Source of the DNA: Eubacteriaceae bacterium
GTDB lineage: Bacteria; Bacillota; Clostridia; Eubacteriales; Anaerofustaceae
DNA length: 45,709 bases
Assembly (NCBI GenBank): GCA_012727485.1
Contig: JAAYHF010000076.1
Coordinates: 1 to 45,709 of the forward strand
Reading direction: 5' to 3'
Shown in pieces: positions 26,941 to 36,904 of this stretch. The notes below the pieces were generated by a model. The model saw only the letters and a program-made list of their open reading frames with translations, did no database searches and was not told the origin of the DNA. Position 1 is the first letter of the stretch. Each line of letters begins with the position of its first letter. The position numbers and the translations under genes were made by a program.

Positions 26941-28104
26941 TCAATAGGAATTCTTCAATATACCGTCTATTTCGGAATTTGCGAGTTGGGCGGGGTTGGC
27001 AAACTGCTTTGCGCTTTCGGAAATAAGGTAGATATCCTCCTCCTCTATCCCCAAATCCTTCAGGCGCACTGCGCCGAAGCTCTCGGTAAGATTCGAGAGG
27101 TATTCGGTCACTGCCCGCATTAACACATCTTTTTTGTCATAGCTGTAATCTATCCCCGAAAAAACACTGCCCAGCCCGGCGTATTTAAGCGAGGTTTCCT
27201 CATAACTTTCGAAGAATTGCACCCGCCGCATATTGGTCAGGGTGGCTTCGTAGATCAAAGCGCCGTAAACCTCATTTACATCAACCGCATATCTGCTTAT
27301 AATCTCCTGCGCCATTCCCCTTAAAACCCCTCTTTGGGAATAGCCCTCCGCAAAGCCCGCCAACAGAGAAGCATAGCAAAGCCTCTCGGAGAAATCCTCC
27401 GATATATCCCCCTTGTCCGACAGCATCTCCGCAATACAACTCACCAGATATTTCACCCCTTCGCCCGCCAACAGCTCCGAAAAGGCGCAACCGTCCACGG
27501 CGACATAGGTTTCTATTATGCCCCCCATAAGCCGCAGTATAAAGAACCTTAAATCCCGATTCTTTTCGATGAAGCATATTTTTGGATCTGCTATCACAAC
27601 ATCGGGCAGATAAATATCCTTTTGGCTGACGGAGTAATATTTCTCGGCTTCGTAGTCAATGGTATACATTTGGTTTGTCACGGCGCTCGAGGCGAAAAGC
27701 CCCGCGGGCATGGCGAGCAAGGGAATGGTTTTGCGCCCCCTGCCGCCGAATAAAACGCCCTTCCGCTCCCCCGCCTCCGAAAGGATTTCCTTCAGGGCTT
27801 TGGCGGTGTTTATAACATTTTCCCCGCCGAGGGCGATTATTAACTCCGTATCTTTAAAATCATACTCTTTGATCAATGAGGGGAGAACCTGCTTATGTCC
27901 GTATATCTGCTCCCGGGTGTACGAAACGCCGCTTTCCTCAAGCTTGTTTTTCAATTTTTCGAATATATCCTTATGATTGAGCGAGAAATCGTCGCATAAA
28001 AGGAAGGCCTTCGTTCCGAAGTCCCTTGCGATCCTGCCCGCATTCTCAAGGCTGTTGTTGCCGAAGATAACCTTTCCCGGCGTGTTTACGATAAATGGAT
28101 TCAT
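26941..28104 (-). CDS. Iron-containing alcohol dehydrogenase fold protein, metal ligands apparently lost
   Basis: 387 aa; VNTPGKVIFGNNSLENAG, ALGGENVINTAKAL; later motifs degenerate (see findings). Confidence 0.8.
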   Translation of the reverse strand: MNPFIVNTPGKVIFGNNSLENAGRIARDFGTKAFLLCDDFSLNHKDIFEKLKNKLEESGVSYTREQIYGHKQVLPSLIKEYDFKDTELIIALGGENVINTAKALKEILSEAGERKGVLFGGRGRKTIPLLAMPAGLFASSAVTNQMYTIDYEAEKYYSVSQKDIYLPDVVIADPKICFIEKNRDLRFFILRLMGGIIETYVAVDGCAFSELLAGEGVKYLVSCIAEMLSDKGDISEDFSERLCYASLLAGFAEGYSQRGVLRGMAQEIISRYAVDVNEVYGALIYEATLTNMRRVQFFESYEETSLKYAGLGSVFSGIDYSYDKKDVLMRAVTEYLSNLTESFGAVRLKDLGIEEEDIYLISESAKQFANPAQLANSEIDGILKNSY

Positions 28105-28220
28105 CTTTTCCCTCCAAAACAGTTGCGTTATAATTATAATACAAGAATTAATATAATGAAAGTTCTTAATTGAACTGTAATCACCGATAAGGATATAGTA
28201 AAATATAATCGGGTGAAATT

Positions 28221-29720
28221 ATGAAATATTACAGCACAAGAAATAAAAATAATATCAAAACTTCCTGCGAGGCCATTCTTTCGGGCATATCCGAGGAGGG
28301 CGGGCTTTTTATTCCCGCTCGAGAGACGAAAGACCCGCTGCCCCGGGAAACTTATTTTGACAAAGGGGAAAAGGCGCCCTATGCCGAAATAGCCGTAAGC
28401 GTTCTTTCCCATTATCTCACTGATTACTCCCCCGGGCAAATCAGGGAAGCGGTTTTACGGGCTTACTGCCCCGGGAAATTCGGCTCAAGCGAGATATTTC
28501 CCCTTGCGGATATGGGAAGATTCGGTTTTCTCGATTTAACCACAGGGAGAACCTGCGCCTTTAAAGATGCGGCTTTAAGCATTCTTGCGCCCTTGATGGA
28601 ATACGCCAAGGTTAATACAGGTAACAAATACAAAACATTAATCCTTACAGCCACCTCGGGGGACACCGGCAAGGCCGCCATGGAGGGCTTTTCTTCGAGC
28701 AGTGCGGCGGATGTTTTGGTTTTCTACCCCCACAACGGGGTTTCCGAATTGCAAAAGCGGCAGATGCTCACCGGCAGGAGCGAAAACACAAAGGCCATCG
28801 CCATTAGGGGCAATTTCGACGATGTCCAAAACGCCGTGAAGCGGGTTTTCACCGACAGCGCCTTTAATAACCTGCTTTCCGACAGGGGAATAGAGCTTTC
28901 CAGCGCCAATTCCATCAACATCGGCAGGCTTCTCCCCCAGATTGTCTATTACTTCAATGCCTACGCCACCCTTCTTCAAAAGGGGAAAGTCTCCCCCGGG
29001 GAAAAGGTCAATTTCTGCGTACCCACAGGGAATTTCGGGGATATTTTGGCGGGGTATTATGCGGGTGAGTTGGGGCTTCCCCTGGGCAAACTCATCTGCG
29101 CCTCAAACTCCAACAGCGTACTCACGGATTTCTTCAAAACGGGGATCTATGACCGCAGAAGGGAATTTGTTCGCACCATCTCCCCTTCCATGGATATATT
29201 GATTTCAAGCAACTTGGAAAGGCTCATCTTTGAAATTTATTCGGGCGACGATAAAAAGGTTGCCCAAACGATGAACTCTCTTATAAGGGAGGGTTATTAC
29301 AGGGTTGACCCGAACAACGAGGTTTTTAAAACCTTCGAAGCGAGTTGGGCAAGCGAGCAGGAGGCCCTTGCGGCGATAAAGACCGTTTTCAATGAATATT
29401 CCTATCTGATCGACACCCACACCGCCTGCGGCTACGACGCTTATGTTAAAACCGCACAAAGGGGCAAAATAGAGGGCTACACCGTGATTTTATCCACCGC
29501 AAGCCCCTTCAAATTCCCCTCGGAGGTCTTATATGCCCTTTGCGAGAAAAGGGAAGTCGACGAGATAGTTTCTCTGGAAACTCTCAACGAGCTGACCGGA
29601 AAGAGCATTCCGAAGCCCATTGAAAACGCCGTCAAACTTGACAAAGAAAAAGAAACGGTGATAAAAGCAAGCGAAATAACCGATACGATATTAAAATTCA
29701 TCGAAGAAAGAGGTATGTAG
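28221..29720 (+). CDS. thrC: Threonine synthase
   Basis: 499 aa; YSTRNKNN...EGGLFIP, GRTCAFKDAALSILAPLM, ILTATSGDTGKAAMEGF. Confidence 0.95.
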   Translation: MKYYSTRNKNNIKTSCEAILSGISEEGGLFIPARETKDPLPRETYFDKGEKAPYAEIAVSVLSHYLTDYSPGQIREAVLRAYCPGKFGSSEIFPLADMGRFGFLDLTTGRTCAFKDAALSILAPLMEYAKVNTGNKYKTLILTATSGDTGKAAMEGFSSSSAADVLVFYPHNGVSELQKRQMLTGRSENTKAIAIRGNFDDVQNAVKRVFTDSAFNNLLSDRGIELSSANSINIGRLLPQIVYYFNAYATLLQKGKVSPGEKVNFCVPTGNFGDILAGYYAGELGLPLGKLICASNSNSVLTDFFKTGIYDRRREFVRTISPSMDILISSNLERLIFEIYSGDDKKVAQTMNSLIREGYYRVDPNNEVFKTFEASWASEQEALAAIKTVFNEYSYLIDTHTACGYDAYVKTAQRGKIEGYTVILSTASPFKFPSEVLYALCEKREVDEIVSLETLNELTGKSIPKPIENAVKLDKEKETVIKASEITDTILKFIEERGM

Positions 29721-30602
29721 ATGTACAGAATCATTTCTCCCGCTTCCAGCGCCAATTTAGCCTGCGGATTCGACAGTCTCGGCGTATGTTTCGATATGGC
29801 CAACGAGATCGAATTCGAGGGCTATCAGGACGCGATTATAGTTAATAAATATGCGGACATCATACGCAACAGGGAAAATTTGATTGTAAAGAGTTACTTC
29901 AAAGCCTGTGAGGTGCTGGGTTATAAGAGTACGGGGCTTAAAATTGATGTAAAGACGGGTATTCCCGTTTCCCGGGGGCTGGGATCCAGCGCTTCCTGTA
30001 TCTGCGCGGGGGTAATGGGGGCTTATTTGCTTTCAGGCACAAAGATAAATGCCGATGACATTTTCAATATATCCGCCATAATAGAAGGCCATGCGGATAA
30101 TGTGGCCGCCAATATATACGGAGGGGGGGTCATCGCCTTCAAATCCGGGGAAGACTACAAATGCGCCCCCTTCGAGGTGGCGGAAAAATACACCTTCATT
30201 TCCGTTATTCCCGATTACAAATTATCCACCAAGAAGGCAAGGCAGGTTCTGCCCGAGAAATACACCAAGGAAGATGCGGTGTTCAACCTTTCCCACGCCG
30301 CCGCATTGATCCGCGCATTGGAAAGCGGCGACAGCTCCCTTTTGGGAGAAGCTCTGGATGATAGGCTTCATCAGCCCTACCGCATACCCCTCATCGAGAA
30401 TTACGAGAAGATAAGGCAGATAAGCCTGAAATGCGGCGCAATAGGCGTTTACATCAGCGGAGCGGGCCCCACGATAATGGCAATAAGCGAGGGGGAGGAA
30501 GCCGCAAACCGTATGGAAATCGCTTTCAAGGCGGAAAATATGGCGCTTACTGTCACCGCAAATAAAATAAACCGCAAAGGCATAAGCTTCTCTGCGGTTT
30601 AA
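29721..30602 (+). CDS. thrB: Homoserine kinase
   Basis: 293 aa GHMP kinase; SSANLACGFDSLGV, VSRGLGSSASCICAGVMGA, ISGAGPTIMAI; abuts thrC. Confidence 0.95.
   Translation: MYRIISPASSANLACGFDSLGVCFDMANEIEFEGYQDAIIVNKYADIIRNRENLIVKSYFKACEVLGYKSTGLKIDVKTGIPVSRGLGSSASCICAGVMGAYLLSGTKINADDIFNISAIIEGHADNVAANIYGGGVIAFKSGEDYKCAPFEVAEKYTFISVIPDYKLSTKKARQVLPEKYTKEDAVFNLSHAAALIRALESGDSSLLGEALDDRLHQPYRIPLIENYEKIRQISLKCGAIGVYISGAGPTIMAISEGEEAANRMEIAFKAENMALTVTANKINRKGISFSAV
30569..30600 (-). terminator. Candidate argS terminator inside the 3' end of thrB
   Basis: Minus strand AAACCGC...GCGGTTT followed by ATTTTATTT; lies downstream of argS and within the last thrB codons. Confidence 0.45.
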
Positions 30603-30615
30603 AAAAGTCAATTTG

Positions 30616-32280
30616 TCACATTTCTTCGGGAGCGCTCACGCCGAGTATGGTAAGAGCGCTTTTTATTATGTTTTTGCAGGCTGTGATGAGCATAAGCCTT
30701 GCATTCATCAGGGAGGCGTCCTCGTTTTTCACCCGACAGGCGTTATAGAAGCTGTGGAAACAGGAGGCGAGGTCGTAAACATACTTTGTTATTTTCGAAG
30801 GGTCGAATTCGTCCGCCGCGGTTTTTATCACCCCCGAATAGTCCGCCATGGCCGCCAAAAGGGCGATTTCCGTTTTGTCGGTCAGTTTGGTGTAATCCGC
30901 GGGAGTGTTCGCCGGGGGAACATTGCGCAAAATGGAGCATATCCTCGCATGGGCATACTGCACATAAAAAACGGGGTTGTCCAAAGTATTTTTCACCGCC
31001 AGATCCATATCGAAATCCAAGTGGGAATTGGGGTTGGTGCTGTTGAAAATATATCTCACCGCATCCACCGGCACTTCCTCCAAAAGTTCGTCCAAAGTAA
31101 CCATATCCCCTCTGCGCTTGGACATTCTCAAGGTTTCGTTGCCCCTGACCAAATGCACCAACTGCATAAGGACTATCCTGAGCCTTTCCGGGTCGATCCC
31201 CGCCGCCGCCATGGACATTCTCAACCTGTGGACATGGCCGTGGTGATCCGCCCCCCATACATTTACCGCCAAATCGAAATTTCTTTCCTTCAGCTTATTC
31301 AGGTGGTAAGCGATATCCGAGGCAAAATAGGTGGGTATTCCGTTGGAACGGATCAATACCTCGTCCTTTTCGCAGTTATAATCGGTGGCCTTGAACCAAA
31401 CAGCCCCGTCCTTTTCGTATACGGCGCCCTTATCCCTGAGAAAATCAATCGCCTTTGTTATGGCTCCCGATTCATGGAGGGTGGATTCGCTGAACCAAAC
31501 ATCGTAGTTAATGCCGTATTTCTCCAGAACCCTGCGGATATTGCCGACATTGTTTTCCAATCCGAAGGCGATGGCCTTTTCGGTCAATTCTTCTTTGGGC
31601 ATTTTATCCGCTTCGGGATTTTCCTTTGCAAACCTTTCGGCTATCCCCGCCACGTCCTGACCCTTGTAACCGTCCTCGGGGAAGGGGAAATCCGGGTCGG
31701 TGAGCTGTTTGTAACGGGCATAAATGGATTCCCCGAATTTTTTGATCTGATTGCCCGCATCGTTGAGATAAAATTCCTTGGTAACTTCCCAACCCGCCTT
31801 GCGGTAAACATTGGCGATCACATCTCCTATCGCCCCCCCTCTGGCGTTGCCGATATGGCAGGGCCCCGTGGGATTGGAGCTGACATATTCCACATTTATG
31901 GTTTTCGGTTTATCCGAAATAAGGCTTCCGTAATCCTCGCCCCGGGAAATCATCAGGGCAAGCTCGTCGTAATACCACTGCTTTTTCAGATAAAAATTGA
32001 TGAATCCCGCCCCCGCTATTTCCGTTTTTTCCACAGCGGGGTGCTTGCCCTCTATCAACTCCGTTATTTTCGCGGCTATGACTTTGGGGTTTGAGCGGAA
32101 AGCTTTGGCAAGCTGCATTGCGGCGTTGCAGGAAAGTTCCCCGAAGCGTTCTTCCTTGGGGGTTTCCAGCAGGGTTTTATAATTATCGGGCAGCGTGCAG
32201 CCTTCCTTTTCAGCTAATTGCCTGACTGCCCCTTCTATGATGATCGCTAGTTGTTTTTCTAATTCAAGTTTTCCGCCCAT
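30616..32280 (-). CDS. argS: Arginyl-tRNA synthetase
   Basis: 554 aa; VEYVSSNPTGPCHIGNARGGAIGD, RMSKRRGDMVTLDELLEEV, C-terminal SALTILG. Confidence 0.97.
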   Translation of the reverse strand: MGGKLELEKQLAIIIEGAVRQLAEKEGCTLPDNYKTLLETPKEERFGELSCNAAMQLAKAFRSNPKVIAAKITELIEGKHPAVEKTEIAGAGFINFYLKKQWYYDELALMISRGEDYGSLISDKPKTINVEYVSSNPTGPCHIGNARGGAIGDVIANVYRKAGWEVTKEFYLNDAGNQIKKFGESIYARYKQLTDPDFPFPEDGYKGQDVAGIAERFAKENPEADKMPKEELTEKAIAFGLENNVGNIRRVLEKYGINYDVWFSESTLHESGAITKAIDFLRDKGAVYEKDGAVWFKATDYNCEKDEVLIRSNGIPTYFASDIAYHLNKLKERNFDLAVNVWGADHHGHVHRLRMSMAAAGIDPERLRIVLMQLVHLVRGNETLRMSKRRGDMVTLDELLEEVPVDAVRYIFNSTNPNSHLDFDMDLAVKNTLDNPVFYVQYAHARICSILRNVPPANTPADYTKLTDKTEIALLAAMADYSGVIKTAADEFDPSKITKYVYDLASCFHSFYNACRVKNEDASLMNARLMLITACKNIIKSALTILGVSAPEEM

Positions 32281-32285
32281 TTATG

Positions 32286-33359
32286 TTATTGCTTTTTGAA
32301 AAGCAGTTCCTTTCTTTTTTCGTATCTTTCCATACCCAATTCGATCAGCTTTCCTATCAGCGCCGAATAACCTATGCCTGAATTTGCCCAAAGCTTGGGA
32401 TACATACTGATATTGGTGAATCCGGGCAGGGTATTTATCTCGTTGATGATGACCCTTTGGTCTTTATTGGTCACAAAAAAGTCTATTCGGGAAAGCCCGG
32501 AGCAGTTCAAGGCCTTGAAGGCCCTTGCCGCATAGCTTTTCACCTGCTCGGCCTTATCCGCGGGAATCGGCGCGGGGATAACCACCTCGGAATCGTCTCC
32601 GGAAAGATATTTCGCCTCGTAATCGTAAAATTCGTTGCAGGGCTTGATCCAACCGGGCTCGGAAATCATCACATCTTCATTGCCCAGTGCGGCGATCTCT
32701 ATCTCCATGCCGTCTATGAATTCTTCAACCAAAATCTTTATATCGTATTTGATGGCGTCCCTTAAGGCTTCTTCCAATTCTTCCCGGTCATGGGCCTTGG
32801 CTATACCCACGCTGGAACCCATATTTGCGGGTTTCACGAAAACGGGATATTCGAATTGGTTTTCGATTTTATTGCATTGCAAAGCCATGTTTTCGATTAT
32901 TTCTTGTTTAAAAAGGGTGACTCCCTTCGCCACGGGAATGCCCGCCGCCTCGAAAAGGGTTTTGGAGACGCATTTATCCATCGCCAACGCAGAACCCAGC
33001 ACCCCGCAACCCACATAGGGCTTATCCAACATTTCGAAAAGCCCCTGCAAGGTTCCGTCCTCGCTGAAGGTGCCGTGCATCACCGGGAAGATTATATCCG
33101 TTTTTGCGAAGTCCTCATCTGTAAAAAGGGAAAAATCCCATTTATTATGCTCATCGTCGCTTTCCCAGCAATCCTCTTTGATGTTTTTCACATCTCCCGT
33201 ATATATGCTCCATCTGCCTTCTCTGGTGATGCCTATTAAGGTGACATCGTACTGCGCTCTGTCAATGGCTCTTATGACATTATAGGAGGAATTCAGGGAA
33301 ACCTCATGCTCCCCGCTTTTTCCGCCGAACATAACGCCCACATTAATTCTTTTATCCAA
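32286..33359 (-). CDS. ddl: D-alanine--D-alanine ligase
   Basis: 357 aa; NVGVMFGGKSGEHEVSLNSS, VKPANMGSSVGIAKA, INEINTLPGFTNISMYPKLW. Confidence 0.96.
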   Translation of the reverse strand: MDKRINVGVMFGGKSGEHEVSLNSSYNVIRAIDRAQYDVTLIGITREGRWSIYTGDVKNIKEDCWESDDEHNKWDFSLFTDEDFAKTDIIFPVMHGTFSEDGTLQGLFEMLDKPYVGCGVLGSALAMDKCVSKTLFEAAGIPVAKGVTLFKQEIIENMALQCNKIENQFEYPVFVKPANMGSSVGIAKAHDREELEEALRDAIKYDIKILVEEFIDGMEIEIAALGNEDVMISEPGWIKPCNEFYDYEAKYLSGDDSEVVIPAPIPADKAEQVKSYAARAFKALNCSGLSRIDFFVTNKDQRVIINEINTLPGFTNISMYPKLWANSGIGYSALIGKLIELGMERYEKRKELLFKKQ

Positions 33360-33437
33360 CGCCGGCTCCTTTAAATGTAATCATTATTCAGATTATAACA
33401 TGAACGAGGGGAATATGAAACTTTTGCAAATAAAAAA

Positions 33438-33513
33438 TGGTGATGCTAACCGGGCTTGAACCGATGACCTCTACCGTGTCAGGGTAGCGCTCTTCCAGCT
33501 GAGCTACAGCATC
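33438..33513 (-). tRNA. tRNA-Val (GAC)
   Basis: GATGCTG TA GCTC...CTACC-CTGACAC-GGTAG...GGTTCAAGCC...TAGCATC-A-CCA; encoded CCA. Confidence 0.93.
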
Positions 33514-33667
33514 AACACACAAATGTATTTTAATATATCTTTCCCCCGTAACAAACATTTTCATGAAGAAATTGCAAATTTACATTCCCGTCAGCTCGGC
33601 GCTATTTGTTTTTAAGCTGTATATTCGCCGGGCTTAAGGTGAAAAATAGATTCGTCGGAGGTGAGAA

Positions 33668-34432
33668 ATGTATAAAAAAGTAGAGATTTGCGGTATTTCC
33701 ACCGATTCTCTCCCTAAAGTCGGTCAGGCGCAAACGGAGATGATGCTCACCCGCCTGAAAAACGGAGACGAATCCATAAGGGAAGAATTCATCAGATGCA
33801 ATCTCAGGCTCGTTTTAAGCGTTATAAGGAAATTCGGCTATAGGGGCGAGAACATGGACGATATTTTCCAGATAGGTTGCATAGGGCTCATTAAGGCCAT
33901 TAACAATTTTGATTTGAAATACGATGTTAAATTTTCGACCTACGCCGTGCCGATGATAGCCGGAGAGGTCAAGCGCTATCTGCGGGACGCGGGGGCAATT
34001 CGGGTGAGCCGTTCCATAAAGGATGTGGCCTATAAGGCGATGAAGATCAAGGAGAGCAATCCCTCGGCCGCCAAGGAAAATAAAGATATAGCGCAACAGC
34101 TCGGAATATCGGTCAAAAAAGTGGACGAGGCCATGAAGGCGATATGCGAACCCGCCTCTTTGCACGAATATGTCTTCGGCAGTGATAACGACGGGCTGAC
34201 GGTGATGGATCAGCTCAAGGACGAAAAGAACATCGAGGATAACTGGGTGGACAACATCGCCTTAAAGGAGGCCGTGGCTTCCCTTGACGAAAAGGAGATG
34301 CTTATAATCAATCTGCGCTATTACAAAGGGCGCACCCAGAACGAAGTGGCCAAAAAGATAGGAATATCCCAAGCCCAGGTATCGAGGATAGAAAAAAATG
34401 CCTTAGCCGCCATAAAAAGGCAAATGACTTGA
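33668..34432 (+). CDS. sigG: RNA polymerase sporulation sigma factor SigG
   Basis: 254 aa; N-terminal KVEICGISTDSLP, DDIFQIGCIGLIKAINNFDLKYDVKFSTYAVPMIAGEVKRYLRD. Confidence 0.95.
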   Translation: MYKKVEICGISTDSLPKVGQAQTEMMLTRLKNGDESIREEFIRCNLRLVLSVIRKFGYRGENMDDIFQIGCIGLIKAINNFDLKYDVKFSTYAVPMIAGEVKRYLRDAGAIRVSRSIKDVAYKAMKIKESNPSAAKENKDIAQQLGISVKKVDEAMKAICEPASLHEYVFGSDNDGLTVMDQLKDEKNIEDNWVDNIALKEAVASLDEKEMLIINLRYYKGRTQNEVAKKIGISQAQVSRIEKNALAAIKRQMT

Positions 34433-34483
34433 AAAAAATGCGGTAATATTGATTAAAGGCAATCAGTATTATATAATCATGAT

Positions 34484-34945
34484 ATGAAATGTCCAAAATG
34501 CGGCTGTATAGAAAGCAAGGTACTGGATTCCAGACCCTTTGACGATTACAATTCCATCAGAAGAAGGCGGGAATGTACGGAATGTAAATTCCGCTTCACC
34601 ACCCATGAGAGGGCGGTTTTTGTTTCTCTGGTTGTGGTAAAAAAGGATCTGACCCGGGAGGAATACGACAGGAACAAGATAATCAAGGGAGTGATGAAAT
34701 CCTGCGAAAAGCGGCCCGTTTCCCTGGAGCAAATAGAGGAAATGGTCACCGGGATAGAAGCCGAGCTTTTTTCCACCAGCGCGGGCGAGGTGCAATCCAG
34801 CGAGATAGGCGAAGCGGTGATGGAAAAACTTAAGGATTTGGACGAAGTCGCCTATGTGAGATTCGCTTCGGTATACAGGCAATTCAAGGATATTGATACC
34901 TTCATGGACGAATTGCAGAAAATCCTCAAACACAGAGAAAATTAA
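34484..34945 (+). CDS. nrdR: Transcriptional repressor NrdR
   Basis: 153 aa; MKCPKCGCIESKVLDSRPFDDYNSIRRRRECTECKFRFTTHE, ATP-cone. Confidence 0.96.
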   Translation: MKCPKCGCIESKVLDSRPFDDYNSIRRRRECTECKFRFTTHERAVFVSLVVVKKDLTREEYDRNKIIKGVMKSCEKRPVSLEQIEEMVTGIEAELFSTSAGEVQSSEIGEAVMEKLKDLDEVAYVRFASVYRQFKDIDTFMDELQKILKHREN

Positions 34946-35014
34946 GTTTCGAATATGCGCCGAAAACCGGCGCATATTTTTCTTTTAAAGCCTGTATTAT
35001 AGCACGGGGATTAA

Positions 35015-35623
35015 TTGGCTAAGAAAATACTCTTGCACATAAGAAAGAATTTATCGGAATATCTCATGTTTACGCTGGTTTTCATCATAGGCGCAACCCT
35101 GGGAGCCGCTTGGATATACCTTATGCCCGAGGAGAAAAAGGCGCTTTTCACCTCTTATCTCCAAAAATACATATCAGCCTTCGCCAAGGGAGCAAATCCG
35201 GCCAAGGATTCCTTTAAGGCGGGGTTTATGAACCAGCTCAAGGTCAACATCACCTTTTTACTCATGGGCTTTTTTGATATGGGCATTCTATTTGCCTATT
35301 CTTTTCTTTTCATCAGGGGGGCCGCCCTGGGTTTTGCGGGGGGGTGCATCGTGGGGCTATATTCCTACAAGGGCTTTTTTTACTGCGCCTGCATCTTCTT
35401 TGCGGATTTGATTTTCATAACTCCTTCCCTGCTGTTTGCCTGCGTATGCGTGCGCTCCTTCCGTTCGAAGATCGCCGCATCGGGCGCAAAGGCTTATCAA
35501 AGCTTCACCGCCGCATACATAGTAATGCTTAGCTTCGCTTTTTTGATCAACACTTTGGGCACATTGGTGAAATCCCTCTGTGTTCCATATATACTGATGC
35601 ACTTAAACAAGGGGATTCTCTGA
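35015..35623 (+). CDS. spoIIM: Stage II sporulation protein M
   Basis: 202 aa, TTG start, multi-TM; LMFTLVFIIGATLGAAWIYLMPEEKKAL. Confidence 0.88.
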   Translation: MAKKILLHIRKNLSEYLMFTLVFIIGATLGAAWIYLMPEEKKALFTSYLQKYISAFAKGANPAKDSFKAGFMNQLKVNITFLLMGFFDMGILFAYSFLFIRGAALGFAGGCIVGLYSYKGFFYCACIFFADLIFITPSLLFACVCVRSFRSKIAASGAKAYQSFTAAYIVMLSFAFLINTLGTLVKSLCVPYILMHLNKGIL

Positions 35624-35689
35624 TAATCGTCGTTTTCGGTAATTAACGGGGCGTAAGCCAAATAAGATATATAAGCCAAGGAGGTTTTA

Positions 35690-36838
35690 ATGAAAAAGAA
35701 AATGATCCCGGCGATAATGGCAATGTTTCTTATCCTTTGCATCTTTCCCGCCCGGGTGGAAAGCGCCGAAATAGCAATAGATTGCCCCTGCGCCGTTTTA
35801 ATGGATATGAACACCAAAAGGGTGCTTTACGAAAAGGATTCCCACAAAAAACAGCCCATCGCCAGCATGACCAAGATAATGACAATGCTCATAGCGATGG
35901 AATACCTCGACGAAGGGCGCATCACCCCCGAGGAAAGCGTTATCATATCCCAAAGGGCTTCCGCCATGGGGGGGACACGGCTTTTCCTTGAGGCAAACGA
36001 AGTCAGAACCGTTGACGACCTGCTTTATGGGATAGCAATAGAAAGCGGCAACGATGCGGCTGTTGCCTTGGCGGAATTCATCGGCGGGAGTTATGAGGGT
36101 TTCATTGAATTGATGAACGAAAAGGCCCGTCAGCTCGGCATGGACGATTCCTATTTCGGCACGCCCTGCGGGCTGGAGGATAAGGACAATTATTCCTGCG
36201 CCTATGACACCGCCCTGATGTCCGCGGAATTATTGAAGCACGAGAGGATCTACAACTACATTTCCGTCTGGACGAAGGAGGTCACCGTCGGGCGCAATAA
36301 CGATGTGAAGCGGGTTCTTGCCAATACGAACAAACTGCTCACCCAAACGGACTATGTGGACGGGATAAAAACGGGCTATACATCGCAATCGGGCTACTGC
36401 CTATCCGCCACCGCCAAGAAGGGGGATATGCGGCTGATTGCCGTTGTGATGAACGCCCAAAGCTCTGCGGTAAGGTTTACGGACACCAAAACCCTGCTTA
36501 TTTACGGCATGAATTCCTTCGAGGGCAAATACATAATCAAGCCGGGCGATACAGTTTGCGCCGCCCCCATTTTAAATGCGGAAAACCCCACGAGCGAGCT
36601 TGCCGTCAGGGAAGGCGTTTATTCCCTGAGCGAGGCGGGAAAACAAAAGCAATATGAGGAAAAAACGGAAATTTTTCCTTCCTTGAGCGCTCCGATTGAC
36701 GGGAACACCCCCGTGGGAAAGCTGACGATCACATCCAATGAGGAGGTCTTTACCCTCGATCTATACCCCTCAGCCCCCATAGAAAAATGCACTTTCAGAG
36801 AATTTTTAAGGCGAATCGGGGAATACGCCCTTTATTAA
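35690..36838 (+). CDS. D-alanyl-D-alanine carboxypeptidase (DacF/PBP5-type)
   Basis: 382 aa; PIASMTKIMTMLIAMEYL (SxxK), SGNDAAVALAE (SxN), VDGIKTGYTSQSGYCL (KTG). Confidence 0.94.
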   Translation: MKKKMIPAIMAMFLILCIFPARVESAEIAIDCPCAVLMDMNTKRVLYEKDSHKKQPIASMTKIMTMLIAMEYLDEGRITPEESVIISQRASAMGGTRLFLEANEVRTVDDLLYGIAIESGNDAAVALAEFIGGSYEGFIELMNEKARQLGMDDSYFGTPCGLEDKDNYSCAYDTALMSAELLKHERIYNYISVWTKEVTVGRNNDVKRVLANTNKLLTQTDYVDGIKTGYTSQSGYCLSATAKKGDMRLIAVVMNAQSSAVRFTDTKTLLIYGMNSFEGKYIIKPGDTVCAAPILNAENPTSELAVREGVYSLSEAGKQKQYEEKTEIFPSLSAPIDGNTPVGKLTITSNEEVFTLDLYPSAPIEKCTFREFLRRIGEYALY

Positions 36839-36876
36839 AAAAAATCCGGAAGCGCTCATGATTTGCGCTTCCGGAT
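36837..36876 (-). terminator. spo0A terminator
   Basis: ATCCGGAAGCGC (36844-36855) / GCGCTTCCGGAT (36865-36876); T-run on the minus strand. Confidence 0.88.
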
Positions 36877-36904
36877 ACACAAGCCCTTTAACCCGGCTTC
36901 AGGT

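Noticed and set aside
28104-28221. T-box or other riboswitch before thrC
   Set aside because: The leader is short and AT-rich with only a 5-bp AGTTC/GAACT repeat; no T-box motif or terminator seen.
30613-32094. 493-aa plus-strand ORF
   Set aside because: Antisense to argS, which has clear family motifs; the + translation is low-similarity and looks like a shadow ORF.
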